DNA of 64,000 bases from an uncultured Aquimarina sp. (GCA_947503835.1 CANNFM010000002.1:248001-312000), one strand, 5' to 3'; numbered from the stretch's first letter, positions 37,648 to 47,320 are shown. Program-made: numbers and translations. Notes: generated by a model not told the origin, from the letters alone.

Positions 37648-38229
37648 ATGCCAAAGACAGAAACATTTAATAGAAACCAGGTTTTACAAAAAGCCACAGA
37701 AGTATTTCATAAAAAGGGATATAATGGTACTTCTATGCAGGATTTAGTGGATGCCACCTCATTAAACAGGTCTAGCATCTATAACTCTTTTGGTAGTAAA
37801 TTAAATATGTTTCTTGAAGTTCTTTCACACTATCAATCATTTCATAATACTAATTTTAATCAAGGTCTGGCAAATTCGTATAATGCTAAAGAAGCTATAG
37901 AAACTATCTTCGAGCTTAATCTAAACGAAATTGTCAATGATAATGATCGTAAGGGATGCATGATTGTAAATTGTAAATCAGAAATGGTAAATCAAGAGGT
38001 TTTGATTAAGTCCTTCATGGAAAAAAATCAAGATCGTATGATTGCCATGCTAGAAGATATTGTTAGCAAAGGGCAGATGGAAAAGATTTTCAATAAGAAT
38101 CAAACAGCAAATCAATATGCCTTATATCTGTTCTCTTCTATCCAGGGATTGAGAATGACAGGAATATTAAATAAAAATAAAGAAGATCTTATAAACCTTA
38201 TAAACACCGTACTTAAAGTACTCTATTAA
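37648..38229 (+). CDS. TetR/AcrR family repressor
   Basis: 193 residues from ATG 37648; an earlier in-frame start would remove the promoter and operator. The N-terminal HTH is canonical (VLQKATEVFHKKGYNGTSMQDLVDA, then TSLNRSSIYNSFGSK). The C-terminal ligand and dimer domain covers about 75-190. It resembles the group that often controls a neighbouring short-chain dehydrogenase in reply to electrophiles or quinones; here the next gene is such an SDR with the same palindrome in its promoter. Confidence 0.93.
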   Translation: MPKTETFNRNQVLQKATEVFHKKGYNGTSMQDLVDATSLNRSSIYNSFGSKLNMFLEVLSHYQSFHNTNFNQGLANSYNAKEAIETIFELNLNEIVNDNDRKGCMIVNCKSEMVNQEVLIKSFMEKNQDRMIAMLEDIVSKGQMEKIFNKNQTANQYALYLFSSIQGLRMTGILNKNKEDLINLINTVLKVLY

Positions 38230-38248
38230 ATCATTTTTTTTAATCTAT

Positions 38249-38268
38249 TTTGAAACGATTGTTTCAAA
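38249..38268 (+). promoter_or_regulatory. perfect TetR-type operator before the SDR gene
   Basis: TTTGAAAC-GATT-GTTTCAAA has perfect 8-bp arms and a 4-base centre, 30 bases before the SDR ATG. The left arm and the G of the centre are identical to the site in the TetR promoter. Confidence 0.75.
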
Positions 38269-38298
38269 TAAAATATTTACAAATACATAAAATACTAC

Positions 38299-39048
38299 AT
38301 GAAAAAGTTAGAAAACAAAGTAGCCGTTATTACAGGAGCGAATAGCGGAATAGGCCTAGCAACAGCTAAACTATACCTGCAAGAAGGTGCCAAAGTTGTC
38401 CTTTCAGGAAGACGTCAGGAAGCGTTAGACGAAGTTGCAAAAGATCTCGATGGAGATTTTATTACCGTTACAGCTGATGTTTCAAAAGCAGACGACAACA
38501 AAAGATTAATCCAAGAAGCAACAGCCAAATATGGGAAGATTGATGTTTTATTCCTAAATGCCGGTGTAGCTCCCGTTACTCCAACTAACGAAATTACCGA
38601 GGGTCATTATGATGAAGTATTCAATATTAATGTAAAAGGGCCAATATTGGCTACCAAAGAAGCTTTACCCAATATCAATGACGGTGGTACGATTCTATTT
38701 ACTAATTCAATCGTTCACCAAAAAGGTTTTGACGGCCTTGGAGTATATTCAGCTTCCAAAGGTGCTTTAAGGGCTTATCAACGTGTTTTAACCTCAGAAG
38801 TAAAGTCCAGAGGTATCCGTGTAAATTCTATAGCTCCGGGACCAATCGAAACTCCCCTATATGGTAAAATGGGGTTACCGCAAGATGTTGTAGAAGAAAT
38901 GGGAAAAGGATTTGCACAACAAGTACCTTTAGGTCGTTTTGGAACCTCTGAAGAAATTGCAAAAACCGCATTATTTCTTGCTTCTGATGATGCCTCTTTC
39001 ATCAATGGTGTAGAATTAGAAGTTGATGGTGGGTTAAGTCAGATATAA
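38299..39048 (+). CDS. short-chain dehydrogenase/reductase, probable TetR target
   Basis: 249 residues, classical SDR. TGANSGIG at 12-19, NAG at 87-89, Ser137, Tyr150 and Lys154 (YSASK), then PGPIETP. A Gly-Arg-Arg after strand 2 (SGRRQ) favours NADPH. The likely role is reduction of a small carbonyl compound or quinone, controlled by the upstream TetR. A strong terminator follows. Confidence 0.93.
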   Translation: MKKLENKVAVITGANSGIGLATAKLYLQEGAKVVLSGRRQEALDEVAKDLDGDFITVTADVSKADDNKRLIQEATAKYGKIDVLFLNAGVAPVTPTNEITEGHYDEVFNINVKGPILATKEALPNINDGGTILFTNSIVHQKGFDGLGVYSASKGALRAYQRVLTSEVKSRGIRVNSIAPGPIETPLYGKMGLPQDVVEEMGKGFAQQVPLGRFGTSEEIAKTALFLASDDASFINGVELEVDGGLSQI

Positions 39049-39070
39049 AACGTACTCATTTATTTAAAAG

Positions 39071-39112
39071 CAAAGAGACCGTCTGAAAAGTATATTTAAG
39101 ACGGTCTCTTTG
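39071..39112. terminator. bidirectional terminator between SDR and GAPDH
   Basis: CAAAGAGACCGTCT (39071-39084) and AGACGGTCTCTTTG (39099-39112) pair over 14 bp with a 14-base loop. It sits between two convergent genes. Confidence 0.85.
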
Positions 39113-39136
39113 TTATTTCACATTATAAAATAAATC

Positions 39137-40126
39137 CTATAATTCTAATATCTGTCTAATCATTTGATTGGTAAATCCCCATTCATTATCATACCATATC
39201 ATTACTTTTACCAAATCTCCATCAACTACTCTGGTCATCGAGGCATCAACAGTTGCCGCATAAGGGTTTTGTTGTATATCTGAGGATACTATAGGTTCAT
39301 AAGTAACATCCAAAACTTTAAGGTATCTATCTGTTTTAGCTTCTTTCTCTAGTATTTCATTAATCTCTTCTGCACTAGTATTCCTTTCTGCAATAAAAGT
39401 AACATCACTAATTGACCCCACAGGAACAGGAGTTCGTATTGCTATTCCATCAAATTTTCCTTCAAACTGTGGTAATGCCTTAGTGGTTGCAATAGCGGCA
39501 CCCGTAGAGGTTGGAGTAAGATTAACCGCTCCTGCTCTACCCATTCTAGGATTTTTTTTAGATGGTGCGTCTACTAAAGTTTGAGAAGCTGTATATGCAT
39601 GAATAGTATTTAGAATTGCCTTTTTAACACCTATGGTACGCCCTAAAATCTCTACAACAGGGCTAATATTATTGGTTGTACAACTAGCACATGAAAAAAT
39701 TGCAGTCTTTCCTTCTTCGGTATTCACGCCATGTACTACTGTAGGAGCATCTTTACTTTTTGTAGGGCCAGATATCACCACATTAGTAGCCCCAGCATGG
39801 ATATGCTTTTCTGCGTCTTCTCTATTCGTAAAGAAACCAGTACTTTCAATTACAATATCAATATTATGTTCTTTCCAAGGTAACTGCTCTGGATCTCTTT
39901 GATTAAAATACAGTATTTTTTGTCCATCTACATGAAGGTGATCCTCATGAATATTCACCTCTTTATCATAAATACCATACACACTATCATATTTCAGCAA
40001 GTATTGTGCATTTTCTATAGACATGAGATCGTTTACGGCTACAACTTGTAAACCTTTCTCTTCCATGATTACTTTTAGCGCAGCACGCCCAATTCTTCCG
40101 AATCCATTAATTGCTATTCTCTTCAT
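39137..40126 (-). CDS. gap: type I glyceraldehyde-3-phosphate dehydrogenase
   Basis: 329 residues. NAD fold starts AINGFGRIGRAAL, catalytic Cys149 in SCASCTTN, followed by the typical HAYTASQTLVDAP. The VNDLMS region has Asp in the position that favours NAD over NADP. Compared with the standard glycolytic enzyme (about 333), it has a slightly divergent S-loop and C-terminus (IWYDNEWGFTNQM). Many flavobacteria have more than one gap gene, so this may be the second form. Ordinary glycolytic or gluconeogenic role is expected. Confidence 0.93.
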   Translation of the reverse strand: MKRIAINGFGRIGRAALKVIMEEKGLQVVAVNDLMSIENAQYLLKYDSVYGIYDKEVNIHEDHLHVDGQKILYFNQRDPEQLPWKEHNIDIVIESTGFFTNREDAEKHIHAGATNVVISGPTKSKDAPTVVHGVNTEEGKTAIFSCASCTTNNISPVVEILGRTIGVKKAILNTIHAYTASQTLVDAPSKKNPRMGRAGAVNLTPTSTGAAIATTKALPQFEGKFDGIAIRTPVPVGSISDVTFIAERNTSAEEINEILEKEAKTDRYLKVLDVTYEPIVSSDIQQNPYAATVDASMTRVVDGDLVKVMIWYDNEWGFTNQMIRQILEL

Positions 40127-40239
40127 AGTTAATTATCATTTTTGTTGGTAAAAATCCGAAGGAATATCCAAATACATTCCCTTGCTATAAGGTCGTAAAA
40201 AAGGGGTAATAATTACTTATAAAAACCAAAATTAAAGTT

Positions 40240-40920
40240 TTAATCCTCCAATAGTGATACCCCATTCAAATCGGTAGTCAATACATCACTCATATAGTCA
40301 AAATAAGGTCTTAACAATTCATAATGATGTACTACTTTATCCAAAAAATCAGAGGCAAAAACTTCCTTGTCCGTAAAACTATGTTCGACAAAAAATGATT
40401 TATTTTTAATCAAATCTATAGCAGGGTGATCTTTACTAAAGCCTTTTGGTGCAGTTTTAACTTGATATCCGGTATTAAACCCTCCAAATGCTTTTTTAAA
40501 ATCTGGATTCGTCAATATCTCACGGATTTCCTGATCATCCATCTCAAATTCCTTTCTAATTCGTAACAAATCAGCTGGCTCAGGGCTAAAAAAACCTCCT
40601 GCCATCAAAGAATTTCCCGGCTCTAGGCGTAGGTAATACCCACCTCTTCGATGAGCTCCAGCCCTGCTAAAACTCACACTACGATGTACATTATAAGGTG
40701 TTTTATCTTTACTAAATCTAACATCACGATTAATTCTAAAAACTTTAGTCTTTTCTATTTCGTCCTTTTCATTTAATCGTTCTGCAACTAGCGCATAAAA
40801 AGTTTTCAACACCTTTTCATTGGCTTGATATTGTTTCTTGTTTTCGGTCATCCAATCCCGATGGTTATTCTTTTTTAAATCATTTAAGAATTCAAATGCT
40901 GATTTTGGTATGGTGCTCAT
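40240..40920 (-). CDS. DUF2461 family protein
   Basis: 226 residues. The family signature FLNDLKKNNHRDWMTENKKQYQ opens the protein, followed by INRDVRFSKDKTPYN near 66 and GGYYLRLEPGNSLMAGGFF near 92. DUF2461 (TIGR02453) is widespread in this phylum and unassigned, though members share features with acetyl-transfer or nucleotide-binding folds; I do not propose a function. Single gene. Confidence 0.92.
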   Translation of the reverse strand: MSTIPKSAFEFLNDLKKNNHRDWMTENKKQYQANEKVLKTFYALVAERLNEKDEIEKTKVFRINRDVRFSKDKTPYNVHRSVSFSRAGAHRRGGYYLRLEPGNSLMAGGFFSPEPADLLRIRKEFEMDDQEIREILTNPDFKKAFGGFNTGYQVKTAPKGFSKDHPAIDLIKNKSFFVEHSFTDKEVFASDFLDKVVHHYELLRPYFDYMSDVLTTDLNGVSLLED

Positions 40921-41040
40921 AAAATTTACTTTGATTTTAAAAGTACTAAAATCTGTTTTCTAAGTCAAAGTTTAATTTATGTTTATAGGATTTGAATAAT
41001 AATCACCGTGCATTAGTAAGAATTTAAAATTCTAGGTTTC

Positions 41041-41460
41041 CTAAAATTGTTCCAATAAATAGTTTATTAAATCTGTAGTGGTTACAATACCCGCTAGTTT
41101 ACCATTGTCAATAACTGGCAGTGCATGAAATTCTCTTTTTGATAATATCTCTGCAACTTCTTTTATGGTAGTATTAGAATTTACACTTACCAAATTTTTT
41201 GCCATTACCTGTTCTATCGTAAACATTTCATAAACAATTGTATCTACATCATGTTCATTCTCATTAATGGCATCTGCAAAACTTATGCGAAGTAAATCTG
41301 TATAACTTAGCATACCAATAATTGCATCGCCCTTAACGACAGGAATATGACGAATGTTATTTTCTTTGAATAACAATTCTGCAGTTTCTAAACCATTAGT
41401 ACTATTTAAAGTGATAACATCAGAAGTCATAATTTTGGAAACAGGAGTTCTTTTTTTCAT
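41041..41460 (-). CDS. tandem CBS-domain protein
   Basis: 139 residues made of two CBS domains: about 8-62 (KIMTSDVITLNSTNGLETAELLFKENNIRHIPVV-type) and 72-135 (VMAKNLVSVNSNTTIKEVA, HALPVIDNGKLAGIVTTTDLINYL). Such stand-alone pairs bind adenine nucleotides and act as sensors of energy state. No partner gene is adjacent. Cytoplasmic. Confidence 0.93.
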   Translation of the reverse strand: MKKRTPVSKIMTSDVITLNSTNGLETAELLFKENNIRHIPVVKGDAIIGMLSYTDLLRISFADAINENEHDVDTIVYEMFTIEQVMAKNLVSVNSNTTIKEVAEILSKREFHALPVIDNGKLAGIVTTTDLINYLLEQF

Positions 41461-41780
41461 TATTACTTAATTTAAATTGATGCTCAAATATAGGGTCAAG
41501 TTCCAAAAAAAATCATGATAAATATCAGTGGGTATAATAACAAAACTTAACCCCATTTTAATGCTTTTAGATCAATACTTCTACCATTTCGTCTTCAATA
41601 CATTAAAAGAATAAGACCTAAACAGGATTATTTTCTTCTGGTTTTTTAACCAAAATTTATAGATTACTGTCAATTCTTGTGACCGTTTGTTATTATTATT
41701 GTAAAAATGTAAGGATTCACAACTTATTAAGACGTATATATTCTTTATTCTATATATTTACTAGAGTTTTCAAAAAGACA
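41461..41780. other. 320-base divergent gene-free stretch
   Basis: Shared upstream region of the CBS gene (leftward) and the serine acetyltransferase gene (rightward). A small hairpin TGGTT-TTTT-AACCA at about 41640-41653 is the only structure; no exact promoter box, no riboswitch-like fold that I can support. Confidence 0.4.
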
Positions 41781-42575
41781 ATGATGAGTAAAGAACGAGA
41801 CGATATTATTGCTAAGATCGAAGAGCAAAAAAAGAATCCTAATCTAAAGCTAAAGCTGAAAGAAAGAACCGAATATTTTACCAACTTACTTTTCTATACA
41901 TTATTTGATACGGATACCGAAGTTGCAAAAAACATTGATATACTTGAAGCTACTTTTGAAGAACTTATTGATCTCGCCTGTTGGGAAACCGAAAAGCCAT
42001 GCAGCAAATTATGGCAATCTTATCTCGAAAAATTACCGGAGATATTAGAAAAATTGAACCTGGATGCTAAGGCTTTTATGAAAAGTGATCCGGCTGCCAA
42101 CTCTATTGAAGAGATTTATATGGCGTATCCTGGGTTTTATGCAATAGCCATTTATAGATTAAGTCATGAGTTATTAAAATTTGGATTACCATTGGTACCA
42201 AGGTTAATGACAGAATACTCACATAGATTAACGGGTACCGACATTAATCCCGGTGCAGAGATCGGAGAATCATTCTTTATCGATCATGCTACAGGTATTG
42301 TAATCGGGGAAACTGTGATTATAAAAAATAATGTAAAAATATATCAGGGAGTTACTTTGGGTGGATTATATGTAGATCGGAAACTTCGAAATGTAAAACG
42401 TCATCCTACAGTAGAAGATAATGTAACCATTTATGCTAATGCCACCATATTAGGAGGCAGTACAATTATTGGAGCCAATAGCACTATTGGTGGTAATGCA
42501 TGGATCACATCTTCTGTACCCGAAAATTCAATCATTTCTAATACCGCAGAAATTAAGATCAAAAAAGTTGTTTAA
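41781..42575 (+). CDS. cysE: serine O-acetyltransferase
   Basis: 264 residues from ATG 41781 (ATG 41784 is equally possible). An upstream in-frame start at 41679 would add 34 residues of hydrophobic, out-of-family sequence and is rejected. The N-terminal helical domain (about 1-145) precedes left-handed beta-helix hexapeptide repeats with GESFFIDHATGIVIGETV, VKIYQGVTLGG, and TIGANSTIGGNAWI. It makes O-acetylserine from Ser and acetyl-CoA. The stop overlaps the cysM start by one base, so the two genes are translationally coupled; the long helical N-terminus is of the EpsC/SatA type. Confidence 0.93.
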   Translation: MMSKERDDIIAKIEEQKKNPNLKLKLKERTEYFTNLLFYTLFDTDTEVAKNIDILEATFEELIDLACWETEKPCSKLWQSYLEKLPEILEKLNLDAKAFMKSDPAANSIEEIYMAYPGFYAIAIYRLSHELLKFGLPLVPRLMTEYSHRLTGTDINPGAEIGESFFIDHATGIVIGETVIIKNNVKIYQGVTLGGLYVDRKLRNVKRHPTVEDNVTIYANATILGGSTIIGANSTIGGNAWITSSVPENSIISNTAEIKIKKVV

Positions 42576-43459
42576 TGTCACATAGTATTTTAGACCTTAT
42601 AGGAAATACGCCTTTGGTAAAGGCAACTTCTCTTATCGACAATCCTAATATCACATTATATTTGAAGCTTGAAGGGCATAATCCTGGCGGAAGTGTAAAA
42701 GATCGTGCAGCTTATAACATGATCAAATCTGCTTTGGATAGAGGTGATATTGATCAAAACACCAAACTTATTGAAGCCACTAGTGGTAATACGGGCATTG
42801 CATTGGCCATGATTGCGGGTATATTTAAATTGGATATAGAACTAGTAATGCCAGAGAACTCAACTAAAGAACGGGTGCAAACGATGCGTGCTTACGGAGC
42901 AAAAGTAATTCTTACCTCTGAAGATGTAGGTATCGAAGGTGCACGTGATTATGCTGAGGCTAAAGTAAACAATGAAGGTTATGTCATGCTTAATCAATTT
43001 GCTAATGATGATAATTGGAAAGCACACTATAAAACCACTGGTCCAGAGATCTGGAGAGATACTCAAGGCAAAATAACACACTTTGTATCTTCTATGGGAA
43101 CCACAGGAACAATTATGGGAACCTCAACCTACCTCAAAGAGCAATCCAAGGATATACAAATTGTGGGTGTACAGCCAACCGATGAATCCAGAATCCCAGG
43201 CATACGCAAATGGCCCAAAGAATATCTTCCTAAAATATTTAATCCTTCCAAAGTGGATCAAGTAATTGAAGTAAGCCAGGAAGAAGCTACAGAAATGGCT
43301 AAACGCCTTGCCAAAGAAGAAGGCGTGTTCTCTGGTATGAGTAGCGGTGGATCAGTTACGGCAGCTCTAAAACTAGCCAAAATGATTAAAAGTGGAGTAT
43401 TAGTGGCCATTATCTGTGATCGTGGGGATCGATACTTGAGCTCTGATTTATTTGAATAA
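42575..43459 (+). CDS. cysM: cysteine synthase B (O-acetylserine sulfhydrylase)
   Basis: 294 residues of the PLP fold type II. PLP lysine is Lys42 in GGSVKDRAAYN, the Asn-loop is TSGNTGIALAM near 70, the phosphate loop is GTTGTIMGT near 175, and GVFSGMSSGGSV near 250. The length and the shorter C-terminus match CysM rather than CysK. With cysE it forms the two-step path from Ser to Cys. Ends 53 bases before the pullulanase gene. Confidence 0.95.
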   Translation: MSHSILDLIGNTPLVKATSLIDNPNITLYLKLEGHNPGGSVKDRAAYNMIKSALDRGDIDQNTKLIEATSGNTGIALAMIAGIFKLDIELVMPENSTKERVQTMRAYGAKVILTSEDVGIEGARDYAEAKVNNEGYVMLNQFANDDNWKAHYKTTGPEIWRDTQGKITHFVSSMGTTGTIMGTSTYLKEQSKDIQIVGVQPTDESRIPGIRKWPKEYLPKIFNPSKVDQVIEVSQEEATEMAKRLAKEEGVFSGMSSGGSVTAALKLAKMIKSGVLVAIICDRGDRYLSSDLFE

Positions 43460-43512
43460 CCTTTTTATTAATACATTCTTAACCAACCAATACTAACCAA
43501 ATACATATAAAT

Positions 43513-45498
43513 ATGAAGCATATTCTTATGATTCTTTTTCTTTCGGCATTATTAAGTTCTTGTTCAGAAAAAAAAATCGTTTATCATAGTTATGATGAAT
43601 ATCCTGAGCCGATTGAAACTAATCTTTGGTTAAATTATACAAAACAAGCTTCTGAATTTAAAATATGGTCTCCAACTGCGGAAAAAGTTCAGTTACATCT
43701 ATATAAGCAAGGTAATGGTGGATTACCGATGAAAACTCATCAATTGTTTGCTGAGCAAAATGGTTTATGGTCAATACAAGTTGATGGTGATCTAAACGGA
43801 ACGTATTATACTTTCCAAACCATGATTGACGGAAAATGGTTAGAAGAAACACCTGGAATATATGCTAAAGCTGTTGGAGTCAATGGTAAAAGAGCTATGG
43901 TATTGGACTTTGACACTACAAATCCAAATGATTGGGATAAAGACAAAGGCCCTAGCCTAAAATTTCCTAACAAAGCAATCATTTACGAATTGCATATTAG
44001 GGACATAACCATTCATCCTGAATCGGGCTCTACAAAACCTGGGAAATATTTAGGGTTGGTTGAAGAAGGGACTAAAGGACCTAATGGAGTATCCACTGGT
44101 ATTGACCACATGAAGGAATTAGGGATTACTCATGTTCACTTACTCCCTACCTATGACCATTACTCCATCGATGAAACCAAATTGGATAAACCTCAATTTA
44201 ATTGGGGATATGATCCTCAGAATTATAACGTTCCTGAAGGTTCTTTTTCTTCCGACCCATATAAGGCGAAAGTTCGGATCAAGGAGTTCAAACAAATGGT
44301 AAAAGCTTTTCACGATAATGGTATCGGAGTTATTCTGGATGTAGTTTACAATCATACAGGTAGAACTGAAAACTCTAATTTCAATTTAGAAACTCCAGGG
44401 TATTACTATCGCCAATGGGAGGATGGAAAACCATCAGATGCTTCTGCTTGTGGAAATGAAACTGCTTCTGATAGAGCTATGGTACGAAAATATATCTTGG
44501 AATCTGTTGCATATTGGGCAGAAGAGTATCACTTAGACGGTTTTCGATTTGACTTAATGGGAATACACGATATCACTACTATGAATGAAGTAGTAAAAAC
44601 AGTAAAAGAAGTAAATCCTAACATTTTTGTATATGGTGAAGGATGGACTGCAGGAAACTCTCCTCTTCCTATTGAAAAAAGAGCATTGAAAAAGAACACT
44701 ACGCAAATGCCACAAATCTCAGCCTTTAGTGATGACATCCGTGATGGATTAAAAGGATCAGTTTTTGAAGATACAAGTACCGGTTTTGTAAATGGTGCAA
44801 AAAACGCTTCAGAATCAGTAAAAATGGGTATTGTAGGATCTATTCAGCATCCGCAAATTGATTATAAAGCAGTTAATTATTCAGATAATTATTGGGCTAA
44901 TGAACCTTGGCAATCAGTTTCTTATGTTTCTTGTCATGATAATCATACAGTCTATGATAAACTAAAGATCTCCCGAGCAGACGCTACCGAAGAGGAAATC
45001 GTAGCAATGCAGAAACTTACTAACGCTATAGTGATGACCTCACAAGGAATTGCTTTTATGCATGCTGGTGCAGAAATGCTTCGTACAAAAAATGGAGAAC
45101 ACAATTCGTATAACTTACCCGACAGCATCAACCAGATCGATTGGAACAGGAAATCCAAACATAAAGATGTTGTTGAATATTACAAAAACCTTATTACGCT
45201 AAGAAAAACACATCCTGCTTTTAGAATGACTAATGCAAATAACGTAAGATCAAATCTAAAATTCGAAGAAAGTGAAAAAGGTGTAATTAGTTATCAGATT
45301 AGTAATAACGCTAATGGTGATATTTGGAAAAACATTCAGGTTGTGTACAACGGTAATCCGGGAGCAATAATCTATACACCAAAAGATGTATGGCAACTAG
45401 CTGTTTTAGGAGATAATTTTGATTTAGAAGGAACTAAAACTGTAAAAACCCAAATTACCATCCCTCCTATTTCTATGATGATATTATTTCAGAAATAA
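43513..45498 (+). CDS. pulA: type I pullulanase lipoprotein (GH13)
   Basis: 661 residues. Lipobox LLSSC with Cys17. CBM48 about 40-135, then the GH13 barrel. NWGYDPQNYN (type I pullulanase signature) near 235, DVVYNHT region I, DGFRFDLMG with the nucleophile Asp, YGEGW with the acid Glu, and SCHDNHTVYDKL with the third Asp. It cuts alpha-1,6 links in pullulan, glycogen or starch at the cell surface. No Sus genes are nearby. Followed only by an A/T-rich hairpin (45501-45516). Confidence 0.94.
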   Translation: MKHILMILFLSALLSSCSEKKIVYHSYDEYPEPIETNLWLNYTKQASEFKIWSPTAEKVQLHLYKQGNGGLPMKTHQLFAEQNGLWSIQVDGDLNGTYYTFQTMIDGKWLEETPGIYAKAVGVNGKRAMVLDFDTTNPNDWDKDKGPSLKFPNKAIIYELHIRDITIHPESGSTKPGKYLGLVEEGTKGPNGVSTGIDHMKELGITHVHLLPTYDHYSIDETKLDKPQFNWGYDPQNYNVPEGSFSSDPYKAKVRIKEFKQMVKAFHDNGIGVILDVVYNHTGRTENSNFNLETPGYYYRQWEDGKPSDASACGNETASDRAMVRKYILESVAYWAEEYHLDGFRFDLMGIHDITTMNEVVKTVKEVNPNIFVYGEGWTAGNSPLPIEKRALKKNTTQMPQISAFSDDIRDGLKGSVFEDTSTGFVNGAKNASESVKMGIVGSIQHPQIDYKAVNYSDNYWANEPWQSVSYVSCHDNHTVYDKLKISRADATEEEIVAMQKLTNAIVMTSQGIAFMHAGAEMLRTKNGEHNSYNLPDSINQIDWNRKSKHKDVVEYYKNLITLRKTHPAFRMTNANNVRSNLKFEESEKGVISYQISNNANGDIWKNIQVVYNGNPGAIIYTPKDVWQLAVLGDNFDLEGTKTVKTQITIPPISMMILFQK

Positions 45499-45827
45499 AA
45501 AAACAGCTTTTTTGGTAGCGATTACATAGGATCAGAATAATTAATATCTAAGTTCTGATTTGTTCTAATTGTCCAGATATATTACCTAAAACATAAACAC
45601 ATTACAACTTTCTTTCCAAAAATTATAATGTGTTTCTGTCACATTAATTAGATCTAAAAGTCTCTTTATCTAACAGTTTAGAAAAAGTCCTGCTTTTGGA
45701 AGCTACTTTCTTTTGATCATAATACAAAATAAGTATTCTTCTAAAAAATGTACAATAAAAAATAGTTTAAAAAGAGTAGGGTGAAATTATTCTAAGTTGT
45801 CTCTACTTGATAAAGACATTAAATATA
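45499..45827. other. 329-base gene-free stretch with an inverted repeat
   Basis: Holds arms AAACACATTA (45595-45604) and TAATGTGTTT (45626-45635), perfect 10 bp, 21-base interior, and no ORF. It must contain the promoter of the SGNH gene; no exact TAnnTTTG box was found. Confidence 0.4.
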
Positions 45828-46580
45828 ATGAAGACCAAAATATTTAGATTAATTATTGTATTAATATCCATTAGCTTATTGTCTTGTTCTAACGATGACA
45901 ATATTGTTCCAGAACCTATTCCAACCCAAATAATAGGTGAAGGAATAAAAATATTGCCTTTGGGAGATTCCAGAGTTCAAGGATCAAAACCAGCTTTTGA
46001 AAGTTATCGATATGAGTTATGGAAAAACCTTGTCGCTAACAATTGGACTTTTGATTTTAGTGGTCCTCTCATTGATGGAATTTCAAATCCTAGATTTATG
46101 GATAAAGATTTTGATACAAATCATGCAGGAGTTGGTGGTTTTAAAACTGAGCATGTTTTAACCAATATTCATCAAGTAATAGAAGATGCAGGTGTCCCCG
46201 ATGTTGTATTGTTAGGTATAGGCACTAATGATCTCTTAAAAGGTGTTAGTGTAAAAAATGCAGTTATAAATGTTCATAGGATCATAAATATTTTACAAAA
46301 ATACAATAAGAATGTTACTATTTTCATAGAACAAATAGCTCCTGGAAGGTCAGATTTTATGACTCCTCAAAATACACTTGCATTTAATCTATTTAATCGG
46401 CAAATTCAAAAAGCAGCAGAATTGCAAACAACAGATACTTCGAGAGTAGTGGCAGTAAATATGGCTAAAGAATGGAGTGATCAGTTCATGGCTGATATTG
46501 TGCATTATAATGAAACTGGAGCAAAAGTAGTTGCAGATCGATATTATAAAGCGATAAAAAAGTTTGTCGAAAAACAATAA
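45828..46580 (+). CDS. SGNH/GDSL hydrolase lipoprotein (first paralogue)
   Basis: 250 residues from ATG 45828. Lipobox ISLLSC with Cys20. Block I KILPLGDSR with catalytic Ser48; block III has GIGTND; block V has DIVHYNETGAK with the Asp-His pair. It thus has all four SGNH elements. Related secreted enzymes are carbohydrate or xylan esterases (CE3-like) and lipases; the GDSR instead of GDSL and ESYRYELWKNL segment favour a polysaccharide esterase. A paralogue lies 800 bases away. Confidence 0.9.
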   Translation: MKTKIFRLIIVLISISLLSCSNDDNIVPEPIPTQIIGEGIKILPLGDSRVQGSKPAFESYRYELWKNLVANNWTFDFSGPLIDGISNPRFMDKDFDTNHAGVGGFKTEHVLTNIHQVIEDAGVPDVVLLGIGTNDLLKGVSVKNAVINVHRIINILQKYNKNVTIFIEQIAPGRSDFMTPQNTLAFNLFNRQIQKAAELQTTDTSRVVAVNMAKEWSDQFMADIVHYNETGAKVVADRYYKAIKKFVEKQ

Positions 46581-46637
46581 AGCTTCCCCAGTAAAAAATT
46601 AGATAATAAAATCGCTCTTCCCGTATTATCAAATTGT

Positions 46638-46671
46638 TACTCCCATAAACTTTGTACATGGGAGTACTTTT
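46638..46671 (+). terminator. hairpin after the first SGNH gene
   Basis: TACTCCCAT (46638-46646) and ATGGGAGTA (46658-46666) pair perfectly over 9 bp with an 11-base loop, followed by CTTTTA. Moderately strong intrinsic terminator. Confidence 0.6.
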
Positions 46672-46872
46672 ATTCAAAAACATCTGAATTGACGTATTGC
46701 AAAATTTTAAATTAACTTAGCGATAGATAAGTGTAGAATAAACGTTTAATTATACGCTTACAAATGCTTAAATACTTATAAGGGATTATATATTCTTATG
46801 CGGCATACTAGTGGGACACTTGCAGCAACAAGGAAAACACTGACTTTTTAGAAATCATTAAATCTCAACAAT

Positions 46873-47283
46873 ATGAAAACCAAAATCATCTTCATAATCC
46901 TTGGAACCATTGTACTCCTTACCAGCTGCCAGCAGACTGCATCAACCAATACTTCCAAAATTAAAAAAGGCATGGTAAAAGTGACGATACTATATCCCAA
47001 CGGAGATGGGAAAACTTTTGACATGGACTACTATTCTAATACCCATATGCCCATGGTTGCAAATGTATTAGGTGACTCATTGAAACTGTTAGCAATTGAT
47101 AAGGGAATAGCTGGCCGGACGCCCGATGAACCCATACCCTATTTGGCTATTGGATATTTATACTTTGACACGCTTTCAGCCTATCAAAATTCTTTCGGAC
47201 CAAATGCAGAACAAATCACTAGTGACATCCCAAACTACACCAATATTCGACCGGTTGTTCAAATTAGTGAGGTATTCCAATGA
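46873..47283 (+). CDS. EthD-domain lipoprotein
   Basis: 136 residues. Lipobox LLTSC, Cys19. The mature part is one EthD-type ferredoxin-like domain (KVTILYPNGDGKTFDMDYYSNTHMPM, then AIGYLYFDTLSAYQNSF). EthD proteins are usually soluble partners of cytochrome P450 or polyketide-type enzymes; an exported, lipidated form is unusual. The first codons show more C and G in third positions than its neighbours (for example ACC, AGC, CTC), a hint at recent acquisition. Sits between two SGNH genes. Confidence 0.85.
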   Translation: MKTKIIFIILGTIVLLTSCQQTASTNTSKIKKGMVKVTILYPNGDGKTFDMDYYSNTHMPMVANVLGDSLKLLAIDKGIAGRTPDEPIPYLAIGYLYFDTLSAYQNSFGPNAEQITSDIPNYTNIRPVVQISEVFQ

Positions 47284-47294
47284 ACCGCTATTCC

Positions 47295-47320
47295 AAAACA
47301 TTAATGTTTTATTTTATTTT
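47295..47320 (+). terminator. hairpin and T-tract after the EthD gene
   Basis: A perfect palindrome AAAACATTAATGTTTT at 47295-47310, followed by ATTTTATTTT. An A/T-only stem, weak in pairing but with a clear T tract. Confidence 0.5.
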
